Positions 38,695 through 50,810 are shown, numbered from the stretch's first letter. The stretch: DNA of 64,000 nucleotides from Synaphobranchus kaupii (GCA_029718625.1 CM056380.1:103421893-103485892); one strand, 5' to 3'. Translations and numbers: made by a program. Notes: generated from the letters alone by a model not told the origin.

Positions 38695-40629
38695 CAGTTG
38701 AAGTTGGAAGTTTACATACACTTAGGTTGAAGTCATTAAATTTTTGTTTGTGTGTATATCATGTGGACCCCAGGAAGACTAGCTGGTTGCTATGGCACTG
38801 GCTAATGGGGATCCTTAATAAAGTCAAATCAAATCAAATCAAAATCTCATTTTTAACCACTCCACAGATTTCATGTTAGCAAACTATAGTGTTGGCAAGT
38901 CAGTTAGGACATCTACTTTGTGCATGACACAAGTAATTTTTCCAACAATTGTTTACAGACAGATTATTTCACTTTTAATTCACTATATCACAATTCCAGT
39001 GGGTCAGAAGTTTACATACACTAAGTTGACTGTACCTTTACATTTTTAATATTTGGTCACATATCCTTTGCATGCCATGACTTCCTGATGTCTGTGACCC
39101 AACAACATGAAAAGACTCTTGATATCTTATTTTCTGGTACTCTTACAAGTGATACTATAACGACTCTGCATTTGAATGGATCTCTATGGGAATTGGGGGG
39201 TGGGACTAAATTTAGCTGTAAATTATGCTGGAACAGTATAGAATACATGATTGGTAAAATGACTGTAAGTCATCAAGGGTCTGAGGTATCAAACAAGCCT
39301 CAAACCATCACTCTGCTGCCAGATATGCAGTACATATGGATGGATCACTTTAAAGGGATAGTTCGGAATTTTGGACATAATGTCTCAATTACGACTTACC
39401 CATGATGTCGTTGATTGATGGAAACCATTTTCAGCTAATTCCATGCTGTCCCTTCTTTTGGACATACACACGTTGCTAATGCTAGCGCAACTCTATGGCA
39501 ACCGGTAGCATCCACTACCAAACGCACTTAAACACTCCACAGTGCACCCAAAGCAAATAAAATACGACGACAGTCTATTGGGGTTATTTTGAGTGTTTAT
39601 ACCATAATTTTTGAAGTCAAACTATCGTTGAATCCTTTACTTTACGCTGACCTAATATTCTCTGTGGAAGTACGGCGGCGGAGCAAACGTGGCCATTGCA
39701 ACTTGTTACTCTTCTTTGTTGTTGTAGTCGACCAGTGCCGGCACTACATTCGTAGGTAATGTAAAGTATCGCTCCCCCGATAGACTGTCGTCGTATTTTA
39801 TTTGCTTTGGGTGCACTGTGGAGTGTTTAAGTGCGTTTGGTAGTGGATGCTACCGCTTACCTTAGAGTTGCGCTAGCATTAGCAACGTGTGTATGTCCAA
39901 AAGAAGGGACAGCATGGAATTAGCTGAAAATGGTTTCCATCAATCAACTACATCATGGGTAAGTCGTAATTGAGACATTATGTCCAAAATTCCGAACTGT
40001 CCCTTTAAGGCTTGTTCCCCTGACACATTTTCCTATTGAACTCTATGGAAAAATAAGTCAAGAGAAGAAACCCTTCAAGTTATCCATCCATATCTACTGT
40101 ATTTCTGGCAGCAGAGTGATTATTTAAGGCTTGTTTGATACGTCAGACCCTTGCTGACTTAGAGCAATTTAGCCAACTATATGTTTCCATACTGTTCCAG
40201 TGTAATTTACAGCTAAATCTAGTCCCAACCCCCAATTCCCATAGAGATCCATTCAAATGCAGAGACGTTATAGTATTGCTTGTAAGAGTACCAGAAAATA
40301 AGATATCAAGAGTCTTTTGATGTTGTTGGGTCACAGACATCGGGAAGTCAGGGCATGCAAAGGATATGTGACCAAATATAAAAAATGTAAAGGCACAGTC
40401 AACTTAATGTATGTAAACTTCTGACCCACTGGAATTGTGATATAATGAATTAAAAGTGAAATAATCTGTCTGTAAACAATTGTTGGAAAAATTACTTGTG
40501 TCATGCACAAAGTAGATGTCCTAACTGACTTTCCAACACTATAGTTTGCTAACATGAAATCTGTGGAGTGGTTAAAAATGAGTTTTAATGACTTCAACCT
40601 AAGTGTATGTAAATTTACGACTTCAACTG
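38695..40629. mobile_element. Sleeping Beauty-like Tc1 element, giant foldback, non-autonomous
   Basis: The termini CAGTTGAAGTTGGAAGTTTA and TAAGTGTATGTAAATTTACG, with TA on both sides, resemble the IR/DR ends of salmonid-type Tc1 (Sleeping Beauty) elements, including TTACATACACTAAGTTGACTGT internal direct repeats. Both arms carry the passenger module in opposite orientation, so about 620 bp on each side are complementary. A TTAA MITE sits in the centre. No transposase is present. Confidence 0.88.
39354..40004. mobile_element. TTAA-flanked MITE (piggyBac/Kolobok type) inside the foldback Tc1
   Basis: AGGGATAGTTCGGAATTTTG and CAAAATTCCGAACTGTCCCT are termini flanked by TTAA at 39350-39353 and 40005-40008. 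The inverted arms run about 230 bp or more, including GACAGTCTAT and CACTCCACAGTGCACCC. It is non-coding. Confidence 0.88.
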
Positions 40630-42229
40630 TACCTGTCTCTTACACACAGGGGTGCGCACAAGCATGACTAAAAATATCAAGATTACAATGTGAAATATTA
40701 TTATTGTGTAGGCTCAAAAAATCTAAAAAAATGCACAATAATAAAAGGGTCCATAGGTCAAAGACCACATACCTGTCCCTCAGCGAAGGGGAATGCTGCA
40801 TTAAATTGCTTTCAGCCCACTCCATCAACATCCTTTGATGGTAGGCTACGTGTAAGGTTACATGTATAGACTATTCGCAATTATCCTGGATCAAGCTATG
40901 ACTTAGCCTACATTTGCCAATAATTCCTGTAATCCTCTGGGGGGACAATCTTCTGTTACGGGACAATGGCTATCTATTAAACACTTTGCTGATAACACCT
41001 ATATCAAGCCTAATGCGCGAATTGTCATTTACACCTAATGCGTGAATTGTCATTCAATGGAAACACACACTGCAATAGACGGATATTTGAGTTCTGAAAA
41101 TGCACTTCAGATGTCATTACAATACAGCTGTCCTCATCTAGGCCTACAGCCTGTAAATAGAATGGTTTTGACTGAAAAAAGTTCAAAACCTTGTCCAGTG
41201 AATATTGCATTTATTGTTTTTCAAATAGCCTAGGTTACAGTCCCCGAGATTTGCTGTGCATAAGGTCTTTTCGATAGCCTATACGGTAAAAAACCGGAGA
41301 TTCATTTAAATTTCACCATGTTAACTGAATTTTAACCTTATTCGTCCTTCATATTTTTTAAATTACAGTGACCAGATTTCCATATTCTCAGCTTATTAAA
41401 ACCCCGCTGATTTGACCTGTTATTCCATAACTGAACAAAATGATTTTAAAGAGAACGAAGAGTCTAATTAGAAATGAAAACAAATTTGCAGCACATAACA
41501 GAATTAATTCACAATTAATTTTAATGCTATTCTCTGCATGTGCGCTTTAACTTCATGCAGGAGCAGGTCTTTTTCCCCTGCTGTAAATCACACTTTTCAC
41601 GGTCTTCCTGGGAAAGTGGATTGTTTTAAAGCATTACGCTACCAGTAAAACAGGTTAGTCACATTTCCATATGCAGGACATTATAAAACAAGGGACAATA
41701 TGCGTGAACCCATGGGTTCCCGACCTGACAGCTTTAGTGTATTTAGTGTCGTCATTAAGGCAAAATAACGGTATTTATGTTATTAATCAATATTACAATG
41801 CACGTAATGAACTTAACTTTGAGAACTCTATGAGAACAGCCTCATGGAATTGATGTTTGACAATGCTTCATTGTATAATCAAACGAAATTCGTTAAACAA
41901 GCAGGCTAATTTGACGTTGTCTAAGGTGAGACTGAAGCCATATTCTGGTAGCTTATTCTCAGCTGTTGCAGGTGCTTTTAACTAAATTTAACGGAATATA
42001 GCCTATTTTATAAAATAACAGCATTGCCGGGAATTACCGGGAACCCATGCTGGTGTTAAACCCTAATGCTAAAGATTATTATTGTGTATATCAAAACGCT
42101 TCATAATGGTTAGTCCGAATTATATTGATCATACTATTGATCCATATAGCCTATTCCTTGCTCGCACTACACACGCACAAGCATGTCTGTGGAAAAGCAG
42201 GCTTTTAAAGGGAATGGAATATGACATTT

Positions 42230-42625
42230 TTTTAAATGTTTTTTATTTATTTCTGATATTTCCCCATTTTTCTCCCAATTTGGTAGCCAATTGATCCCCT
42301 ATTCTAATTCAATTCCCCCCGTAGCAACCGCTAGAGAATCACCGCTACACAACCCTGTCAGCCGGCAGTAGGACGTAGATTGCCACGTCCTCTTCAGGGC
42401 ACGACAGGGTTCCTGACCGTAATTCCAACTCGCCCAGGGCCGTTCTATGCGCGGCGACTCTCTCCGAGCCCCTCTCCCCACCCGGAAGCAGCCGCCAATT
42501 GCTGCTTCCTCAGGGCGCCGGCCATGCTCGGATCTGGCAGGACCGGGGCGCGAACCCCGATCCTCGGAGCACAACCGCACCGACTGAAAGTCGGCGCTTT
42601 TACCGCTGTACTACCGCGACGGCCC
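42230..42625 (-). mobile_element. Full tRNA-derived SINE with 14-bp target duplication
   Basis: The tRNA-like head is at the right: GGTAGTACAGCGGTAAAAGC (box A region) and GGTTCGCGCCCC (box B) on the minus strand. The tail at the left ends in a T-rich run. GGAATATGACATTT flanks both sides (42216-42229 and 42626-42639). Confidence 0.88.
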
Positions 42626-42891
42626 GGAATATGACATTTGCACTTTGCACCGTGCTTAGCGCTCAAAAAACTTGCCGTCTAACTAGCAAAAGTGGACTTG
42701 GACACGCCCTAAATGCAATTTACGCCATGCGTTTAGACCAAGCGCTAAGATCGCCAAGATAGAGCCCGCGTTCTTTTTCCTCCTTTTAATCTTTCTCGAC
42801 CCTCAGCAGTTTATCTGTATACTGTCCCTTAGTGTCAAATCCAGACAATTAGGACACAATTCACACATAGACGTGCTGCATAGTTACTCCT

Positions 42892-43062
42892 GGGGCCTGC
42901 TTCACAAAGCAGGATTACTGAGTTAACTGGATAACTGCACAGAGTAAAACCCAGAACCCTCCCAAATCTGGATCATAGACTGAAGTAAAAAGCGCTGTTC
43001 CAGATTTTACTCAGTGCAGTTATTCATCTGACTCAGTAATCCTGCTTTGTGAAACAGGACCC
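42892..43062. mobile_element. Foldback MITE, CACAAAGCAGGATTA family
   Basis: GGGGCCTGCTTCACAAAGCA faces TGCTTTGTGAAACAGGACCC over 171 bp. It is related to 25386-25537. Confidence 0.75.
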
Positions 43063-43152
43063 TGAGCAGTAGCTGAGCAAAATTGTGTTTATTGACATTT
43101 GTTTATTGACATTATTGTTTTCTCATGTATCACATTGTAATGTTGAACTTTG

Positions 43153-43286
43153 CTCGTTTGATACCTCAGACCCTTGATGACAGCCATTTAGCCAACCATG
43201 TATTCCATACTGTTCCAGTATAATTTACAGCTAAATCTAGTCCCTCCCCCCAATTCCCATAGAGATCCATTCAAATGCAGAGATTT
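43153..43286 (+). repeat. Partial copy of the Tc1 passenger module
   Basis: It spans TTTGATACCTCAGACCCTTG to CATTCAAATGCAGAG, about a third of the module. No flanking termini were seen. Confidence 0.75.
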
Positions 43287-43719
43287 TTTATCAGGAAATG
43301 TTTGTTTAGTTGGCAATTATCAGGAAATGTTTGTCAAAACAAATGTTTAGAATATTTTGTGTTTGTATGTAATATTGGTATTATTCCAGAGGAAACATTT
43401 GTGAGAAGAAAAGTTAAGTTTGTAGAAAAGGGCCCAACCCATAAGAGTGGAACTGGAGAGGGTGGGAGGGGTGAGGTGGTGTAGCACAGAATGAGACTGG
43501 AAACAGCTGCTACTACGCTTCCCATTGAAACCTCATGTTAAACCAAGCTACTCTGACAGCCAAAGTAAACCTCACTCACTGGTCACATTTTAATCCTGAA
43601 TTTGGACTGTTGTTGTGTGAAACAGTGGGGGGTGTTTTTGGTCCAAAAGTTTTAGGGAAAATAAAGTCTTATTACCTTTAAATAATACAAATCCCATAGA
43701 GCCCTGTGTTGTCTATATC

Positions 43720-43962
43720 ACTGATTCTTAAACTTTTTAATATCGGGGCCCAAATTAGAAATACCTTTTGATATCCCTTTCAAATCGGGACCCCTCAAAT
43801 AGGCTACACATAGACTACTAGCGAAGCCTAGTGGACTACAGACTCATTCAGTGACCTCAAATAGGCTACACATAGACTACTAGCGAAGCCTAGTGGACTA
43901 CAGACTCATTCCGTGACCCTATACACCCATTTTGGGTCCCGACCCATAGTTTAAGAAACACT
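43720..43962. mobile_element. hAT-like MITE with internal 60-bp duplication
   Basis: CACTGATTCTTAAACTTTTT faces CCCATAGTTTAAGAAACACT. Inside, a roughly 60-bp block (CCTCAAATAGGCTACACATA onward) is present twice in tandem, at 43793 and 43854. Confidence 0.6.
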
Positions 43963-45100
43963 GGTCTATATCTATAACCTACTGACTCAGAGCCTCAGAT
44001 TCAGAATACCATTGGTCTGTTGCAATCCCAGTGATTGCATTGGAGAGGTATAAATTTAGTCCATTCACTTCTGTATTGTTTACCACAAGAGGGAGTTCTA
44101 GACTTTTAATTTGATCACTCTGCCTTGCACGCACACTCGAGTGAGTCACAAAGCATTAAACGAACAGACGGTTTCGCCCCGAGTCAGATAATGTAGCTGA
44201 ATCTAACGTTTGTCTCAAGTCAGATTTAAAGGAACTGAATCTGAAATATATTAATCACGTCCCCGATGTATTTAGAAATTAAAGGAGAACAAAAATACCA
44301 TTCTCTTTTTGTATTTTGAAAGGTAGCCTACTATATAACTTTCTGAAATTGGGAACACTTACCTAGCCAACATATTTTGCCTTTCAGATATTTTCCGGAA
44401 TGTTAGAACAAGGTAAACATTCTCCATATGCACATTTATAGTGAATGTTCCTTTTAAGTCACAAGGAGCATAGTAGGAATGGTCTTCGAACGTTTCGTTA
44501 TGCAAGTTAAATATTCTTTTAACCGGTGGTCGTTTATTTTATTTTTATAACCAAGGTTAGCAATGATATAAGCAAATTTAAATTGGCCTAGGCTACTTTA
44601 ATTCAGAACATGCATTTGACTGTGTTTTTAAATTATTATAATCATCAGGGGATGTTAACAGTAAGTGTTTATGTGACGTAGGCCTACCTGGAATGTTTTT
44701 CTGTAACTTTGACAGAACTTCTTTGGAACATTAAAATGTTTGGGGAACGTCCTCATCGTGTTCTCACAGACAGATGGGAATCTAAAAGGAATTTCCTCTC
44801 AGCGTTAGAATATGCTGAGGAGACATCATGGGAAACAATTACTCCTGCAAGCAGCATTTTAAAATTATCCTAACCAGAAACTCCACATTGTGTCCACATT
44901 TTAACAACATTAATAAATAAGTATGCAAGAGCTCATATGCATGAATTCATAAATGTCTACTGTCATCTGTACTAAACATCTCTAGGGATTTGAAGGTATT
45001 TTCAAAATCCATCATTCATGGATTCCTACAAATTCAAAGGGAACATAAATGACTTGATCGGTTGGCGTTTGAGCCTTTCTGGTCATCAGTCTGTTTGTGT
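43963..45100. other. No recognised feature
   Basis: AT-rich intergenic sequence. I see no gene, RNA or element boundary. Confidence 0.5.
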
Positions 45101-45580
45101 AGTGCAGCTCCCTCCTCAACAGATTTCCTCTAGGCGAGTACAAAGTCGTCCCAGTTTTTGGATGCGATGTTGAATTTCCAAATTTGCTCTAATGTTGGCT
45201 TTGCAGTGTTTCTTTTGCGCACCAGATGCTCGCGGACCTTCCTTCAACTGGGAGTAAAGGAATCTGTTTGGAGAGACGTGAATTGGGCATCCGGGTGACA
45301 TGACCCGTCCATCGGAGTTGGCGTTGCATTATTGTAGTCGTGGTGCTATGTATGTTTGGCCTCCTCTATAACACTGACGTTGGTGCATCTGCCCTTCCAT
45401 ATGATCTTCAGAATCTTTGGTGGTGTTGTTCCAGAACTTTCAGGTGCCGACGGTAGGTGTTCTATGTTCCGCCTGCAGCATTGTGGGCAGGACAACTGCT
45501 CTGTAAGCAAGGAGCTTTGTTTGGGCCTGCAGGTTGTAGTCTTCGAACACTCTCTATCGTAGTTTCGCATAGGCCCCACT
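45101..45580 (-). pseudogene. Non-LTR retrotransposon 3' coding fragment
   Basis: The minus strand, across broken frames, contains VLEQHHQ-, FLKIIWKGRCTNVSVIEEA- and RQLRWTGHVTRMPNSRLSKQ-like segments. These are typical of the C-terminal end of a fish LINE reverse transcriptase ORF. They would directly follow the fragment at 49914-50548. Confidence 0.7.
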
Positions 45581-46001
45581 CATACGTACAACTCATAGGC
45601 ATAGGCCCCACTCATACGTACAACTCATACTTTATTTTATTTAATACATTTTATTTATTATTTTTCATACAACTCAAACTTTATTTATCGTTTTATTGTT
45701 TTTCAAGCAAATAAATGTACAAACCCCAATTCCAAAAAAGTTTGTAAAATGCACATAAAAGCAGAAAGCAGTGATTTGTAAATTCTCTTTTACATATATT
45801 TAATTGAAAAGAGTACAAAGGAAATATATTTAATGTTTTACCTTTTCAACTTTATAGATTTTTTGTAAATACACGCTAATTCCAAATTTGATGCCTGCAA
45901 CACGTTACAAAAAAGTTGGGACAGGGGCAAAAAAAAGACTGGGAAGTTCAAAAAACACCTGTTTGGAACATTCCACAGGTAAACTGATGTATTTTTATAT
46001 A

Positions 46002-47606
46002 CAGTCAAGCTGGAAAGTCTCCCCACCCCTTTCACCTTCTCCACGTTTTATTATGTTACAGACTTATACTACAATAGATTGAGTTCATTTTTTGCCTCAA
46101 ACATCTACACACAATAGCCAATAATGACGAAGTGAAAACAGGTTTTTAGAAAATTTTATTTTACTGACAAAAATAGGTTATTTAGGGGTTACATATCTGT
46201 ACACACCCTTAGCCTAATACTTGGTTGCTGCACCTTTGGCAGCAATTACAGCTTCAAGGCATCTTGGGAAAGAAGCTACGAGCTTGGTACACTTGTTTCT
46301 GGACATTTTTGCCCATTCCTCTCCGTCAGGTTGGATGGGGAGCGTCGGTACACAGCCATTTTCAGCTCTTTCCACAGATGTTCAATTGGATTCAGGTTTG
46401 GGCTCTGGCTGGGCCACTCAAGGACATGCACAGACTTTCTCCGAAGCCACTCCTTTGTTCTCTTGGCTGTGTGCTTCGGGTCGTTGTCATGTTGGAAGGT
46501 AAACCTTCGCCCCAGTCTGAGGTCCAGAGCGCTCTGGAGCAGGTTTTCTTCAAGGATCTCGGTGTACTTAGCTGCATTCATCTTTCCCTCTATCAGGACT
46601 AGTCGCCCCGTTCCCGCTGCTGAAAAACATCCCCACATCATGATGCTGCCACCGCCATGCTTCACTGTAGGGATGGTATTAGCCAGGTGATGAGCGGTGC
46701 CTGGTTTCCTCCAGACGTGACGCTTGGTATTCAGGCCAAAAAGTTCCATTTTGGTTTCATCAGACCAGAGAATCTTGATTCTCATGGTTTGAGAGTCCTC
46801 TAGGTGCCTTTTGGCAAACTCCAAGCGGGCTGTGATGTGCCTTTTACTAAGGAGGGGCTTCCGTCTGGCCACTACCATAAAGGCCTGATTGGTGGAGTGC
46901 TGCCTGGATGGTTGATCTTCTGAAAGGTTCTCCCATCTCCACAAGGATACGCTGGAGCTCTGTCAGAGTGACCCTTGGGTTCCTGCTCACCTCCCTGGCC
47001 AAGGCCCGTCTTCCCCGATTGCTCAGTTTGGCCGGGCGGCCAGGTCTAGGAAGATTCTTGGTGGTTCCAAACTTCTTCCATTTACGAATGATGGTGGCCA
47101 CTGTGCTCTTTGGGACCTGTAAAGCTGCAGAGATTTTTCCGTACCCTTCTCCAGATCTATGCCTTGACACAATCCTGTTTCTGAGGTCTGCAGATAATTC
47201 CTTTGACCCCATGGCTTGGAGTTTGCTCTGACATGCACTGTCAACTGTGGGACCTTATATAGGCAGGTGTTGGCAATCCCCAATCATGTCCAATCAATTG
47301 AATTTATCACAGGTGGACTCCAATTAAGTTGTAGAAACATCTCAAGCAGTATCAGTGGAAACAAAATGCACCTCAGCTCACTTTTGGGTGTCATATCAAA
47401 GGGTGTGCACACTTGTGTACATATGATATTTTACATTTTGATTTTTAATAAATTAGCACAAATGTCTAAAAACCTGTTTTCACTTTGTCATTATTTTGTG
47501 TAGAATTTTGAGACAAAAGACTAACTCAATCTATTGTAGAATATGTCTGTAACGTAATAAAACGTGGAGAAGGTGAAAGGGGTGGGGAGACTTTCCGGCT
47601 TGACTG
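46002..47606 (-). mobile_element. Nearly complete Tc1-like transposon
   Basis: TA-flanked inverted termini (CAGTCAAGCTGGAAAGTCTC and its complement, ending 47606) enclose 1605 bp. A transposase of normal Tc1 length is encoded on the minus strand. The paired-like DNA-binding part runs from MGSKELSADLRNRIVSRH at 47212, with GRPAKLSNRGRR. The catalytic part contains [20 protein letters not shown] and [11 protein letters not shown], so all three DDE positions are there. The two halves lie in different frames, broken near 46871-46878 (GGTAGTGG). Otherwise it looks young. Confidence 0.92.
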
Positions 47607-47611
47607 TACAT

Positions 47612-49430
47612 TTAGGTTATTATTATCTCTGTAGATAAGTTGCTCATAAGAAGCTATCTTAGCCACCTCATGCCTCCATTCCTTAAAATTTACTTTTTCT
47701 TTTGACTTCAAATGTCTCTCAGAATGACCCTGCTTCTCGTTATCAAGGCTATTTTCACCCAAAAGCATTCTTGTAGGGAAAACTTAGCCTGCGTTGGTAA
47801 AATACCCAATACGCATAGTGCTGCACCCTCAATTAGGTCCGCATCTAGTGTGTCATCAATGTATTTGACAATAGCTGACCAGAAATTCTGAGTCGTATAA
47901 CATGTGCACCAATGTGCCTCACTCTCTGTTGTATCTCCAACAACCATCATTCCCCTTAAGGCCTAACCTTTATCTTAAATGAGATTAGGCATGTTTGCAT
48001 ATCTCGAGCCGTGCAGTACCATGACTTCACCTCCAGGCTTCTCTATGAATAGGTGCTGCTAAATCTTTTCCACATGTGAGCATAAAACCCTTAGGGCTCT
48101 ATTTTAATAAACCAAACGCAATGGTGAACGCAAGAGTAATCGCTTGGCGGTATCGCTCTGGCGCATCTGATGGCGGTATTGCTAAAAGGCTGGGTTTAAA
48201 TGTCCAAGGTGTGTCTCTATGGTAGCCAATCAAATAGTTGTTCTCATGCTTTAAAAAAAAGCCAGTTGGAACGCAATCGCTCCATGCAATTTCATAATGA
48301 GCAACCCAAACGCACTGGACCGTCAACGACAAGAGCGATTTTCCGCACAGGAATCAGACATACTTGCAACAGAAGTACAGGCTAGGACTAGTAATTTATG
48401 GATCACAATCCACACCACCTCGTCTCCCAGAAGTTCGGAAGGCACGGGAGGAGGTGGCGAATGCATTAATTAGCCTACATGAGGTGATGTAGGCATAATT
48501 ATGATTCAAATGGTAGGCTTATGATTCAACTGTGTCAATGTGTAATTTATATATTATAGGCTATTGGCCTACATGATCGCAAGTTTCTTGTAAGCTGTCC
48601 TGTTTTATTCTAGTAGTTTAAATTAAAATTAATTAATTAATAATAATTATAGGCTATTTGTTCATTAAATGGAAGTGTAATGTTGACATCACCTATAGAC
48701 ACTACATAGAACTACATGACTAACAAATTGCCAAATTGCCAGAGTCTATTGCGTTGCCGCTAAGAGGTGGTTCCAGCGGATCATAATGCAATGGGTTTTC
48801 GTTGGTTCAAATTGTCACTGAGCCGAAAGTATTTTAGAACACGCCCCAGACAGCGCCACCCATCCCACTGCAGCGCAAGCGAAAGGATGTTATGTTGAGA
48901 ATTTGTTGATCCTAGCGGTATTGCTGAGAAACGCCATAGCGCCAGTTTTAAGACGTTGATGCTGTCAACAAGCTTGCGTTTGACTATACCGTCCCCTTGC
49001 GCTGGTTTGAAAATAGAGCCCTTATAGTTTTGGGGATTGATGTTTTCTAAGCAGGTTGTAAAACTTAGATCCCACCCCCATAAACCTCCAATTTACACGC
49101 CACATCTTAATGCAAGTAACAGGGGCAAGATTTTTTTCCCTTCCTGTCTGCTGTCATAATACAACTGCTCAAGTTGAAGGAACTTCCAGAAATCTTTCCT
49201 GGGTGTTTTGTATTTAGATACAAGAAAGCAAATGTTCCCCCTCACGCAGGTCCTCTATCAATTTACCTCAATTTTCCCCACATAACTGGATTTTTTGGTT
49301 CATTTTCAATGTCTTGTTGTACCATATGGACGACCCTTTGGTAGAGTAGGGATTCATGTTGCAGATCTGACGGGCCCTTCTCCTGTTATCTCTTGCAAGT
49401 GCTAGCACTGGGTTCTTATGAGGTATAAGA
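47612..49430 (-). pseudogene. L1/Tx1-type ORF2 C-terminal fragment, split by a Harbinger MITE
   Basis: The minus strand contains SSIWYNKTLKMNQKIQ and RKDFWKFLQLEQLYYDSRQ between 49330 and 49090. After the insertion at 48094-49021 come ESEAHWCTCYTTQNFWSAIV, GAALCVLGILP and KEWRHEVAKIASYEQLIY. These resemble the C-terminal tail of L1-clade ORF2 (Cys-rich motif, FW, and EK.Y-type end). It is frame-broken. Confidence 0.65.
48094..49021. mobile_element. PIF-Harbinger element remnant with Myb-like coding fragment
   Basis: GGGCTCTATTTTAATAAACC and TTTGAAAATAGAGCCC are inverted ends flanked by TTA on both sides (48091-48093 and 49022-49024), the typical Harbinger duplication. The plus strand, about 48300-48475, encodes LDRQRQERFSAQESDILATE followed by VQAR. 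This resembles the Myb/SANT-like accessory protein of Harbinger elements. No DDE transposase is present. Confidence 0.75.
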
Positions 49431-49913
49431 ACTTAAACTTAAGGTATATGCCCCTTAAAGCAAAAAGAGCCCGAAACAGCTTTGTCCCTACAGGTGTTAG
49501 TCTGCTTAATGACATTGGACATCTCAAGACAGTAAAGGCAGATGAGGAACTGTTATTGATGCTCAATTTATAATTAATATTTAATGAATTTAATATAATA
49601 TAATTTTGATCATAATACTAATAATAGTAATTTTAATCATGATCATAATCACACATACCTTCAGTATAATGTGAAACATCTGATTCAATTGAATGTCTTT
49701 ATGTAACATGTTTGTTTGTGTTTGTGGGTCTGTCCCACTGTCTACGTCTTTTTTACTGCTGGAAACTACAACTGAAGTTCCCTAACAGGAAAATAAAAGT
49801 TCTTCTACTCTATTCTATTCTATATCTGAGTGAGAAAAGCTTGCGCTGAGAAGGGGTCCATCAATACCCAAGCAGGAGTGCAGGCATCTGGAAAGTTCGA
49901 TTTAGTTAACTGG

Positions 49914-50548
49914 CTAAGAATGCCTCGTGGTCCAGTCTATTCTTGGACAATCCAGACCGCTCTCCACCACTGATGCATATAATTTATTTTTATTAAAAAA
50001 AGGTTTGCCGGTGGTTGATATCTGAGTCGTATTGGCTTTTGAAGAGAAGAGGCTGCCGAGGTAAGGGAACTGATCTACATTTTCCAGGGTGATATTGTCA
50101 ACTTTTATTATAGGCGGGGTAGGCGGCTTGTTGGGTGGAGGTTGGCGTAGAAACTGTGTCTTCCTGATGTTCAGGGCTAGACCCAGGAGCCTGTAGGATG
50201 CTCTGGAGGTCTCCTGTGGAGTGTGCTGCGATGGCATTGTCGTCCATGTACTGCAGCTCCACGATGGGGGTGGTGACGACTTTGCTCTTGGCCTTGGGCC
50301 TGTTAAGGTTGAAGAGCCTGCCATCTGTTCAGTACGGGATGTGGATTCCCTGCGGCAGGTCTTGCCCGATGAGGTGGAGGATGGCGGCAAAGAAAACGGC
50401 AAACAGGGTGGGCGCGATTATGCAACCCTGTTTGCCCCCCCCCCCCCCCCCCCGTCTCCACAGTGAAGGGCATCCCTACTAACACAATAGTGAACACACC
50501 CTTGCTAACCCTCCTATATATCACTTCCAGTCGCCACAGGCAAGGCAT
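49914..50548 (-). pseudogene. Non-LTR reverse transcriptase fragment with YMDD box
   Basis: Across broken minus-strand frames: a GCIIAP...FAVFFAAIL-type block, NLNRPKAKSKVVTTPIVELQ followed by YMDDNAIAAHS (the catalytic box), then RLLGLALNIRKTQFLRQPPP and ENVDQFPYLGSLFSSKAN. The first Asp of the RT core and the N-terminal part are absent. A C17 homopolymer at 50437-50453 interrupts the frame. Confidence 0.75.
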
Positions 50549-50571
50549 TGGTCACATTTGCTTCTCAATTC

Positions 50572-50810
50572 AATTCAATTCAATTTTATTTATATAGCGC
50601 TTTTCACAGACGACTGTCACAAAGACGCTTTACAGAACAGAAAGGGGAGGAAAGGGGAAATGGGAAATGCCATCTCTAAGCCCCCAGATAGCAGAGGTAA
50701 AAACTCTCTTACTGTGGCGAGAAAAAACTCCCCGATGGGAAGAACTCCACTGGCCTATGGGTTGATTATTTCATAGGGAGGTATTCTACTCTGATGACTC
50801 CGTCATGTAG
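50572..50810 (+). repeat. Interspersed teleost repeat (TTTATTTATATAGCGCTTTT type)
   Basis: It starts with ATTCAATTCAATTCAATTTT and TATAGCGCTTTTCACAGACG and continues with AAAACTCCCCGATGGGAAGA. This motif set is widespread in fish genomes. Its source element is not clear to me. Confidence 0.55.

Larger units (their letters stand above)
37508..42768. mobile_element. PIF-Harbinger-like shell, split by nested insertions
   Basis: The left terminus GGGCCCTATCTTACACCCGG at 37509 and the right terminus CCAAGATAGAGCCC ending 42767 are inverted and share GGCGCTAAG-type subterminal motifs. The 5.26 kb between are occupied by two Tc1 foldback elements (37800-38653, 38695-40629), a SINE (42230-42625), and AT-rich sequence at 40630-42215 without recognisable genes. 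No clear target duplication is visible, so the two ends could belong to separate copies. Confidence 0.55.

Noticed and set aside
42540..42625. Possible tRNA gene on the minus strand
   Set aside because: Box A and box B motifs are present, but they form the head of a SINE with a 14-bp target duplication and a tail shared with other copies in the window.
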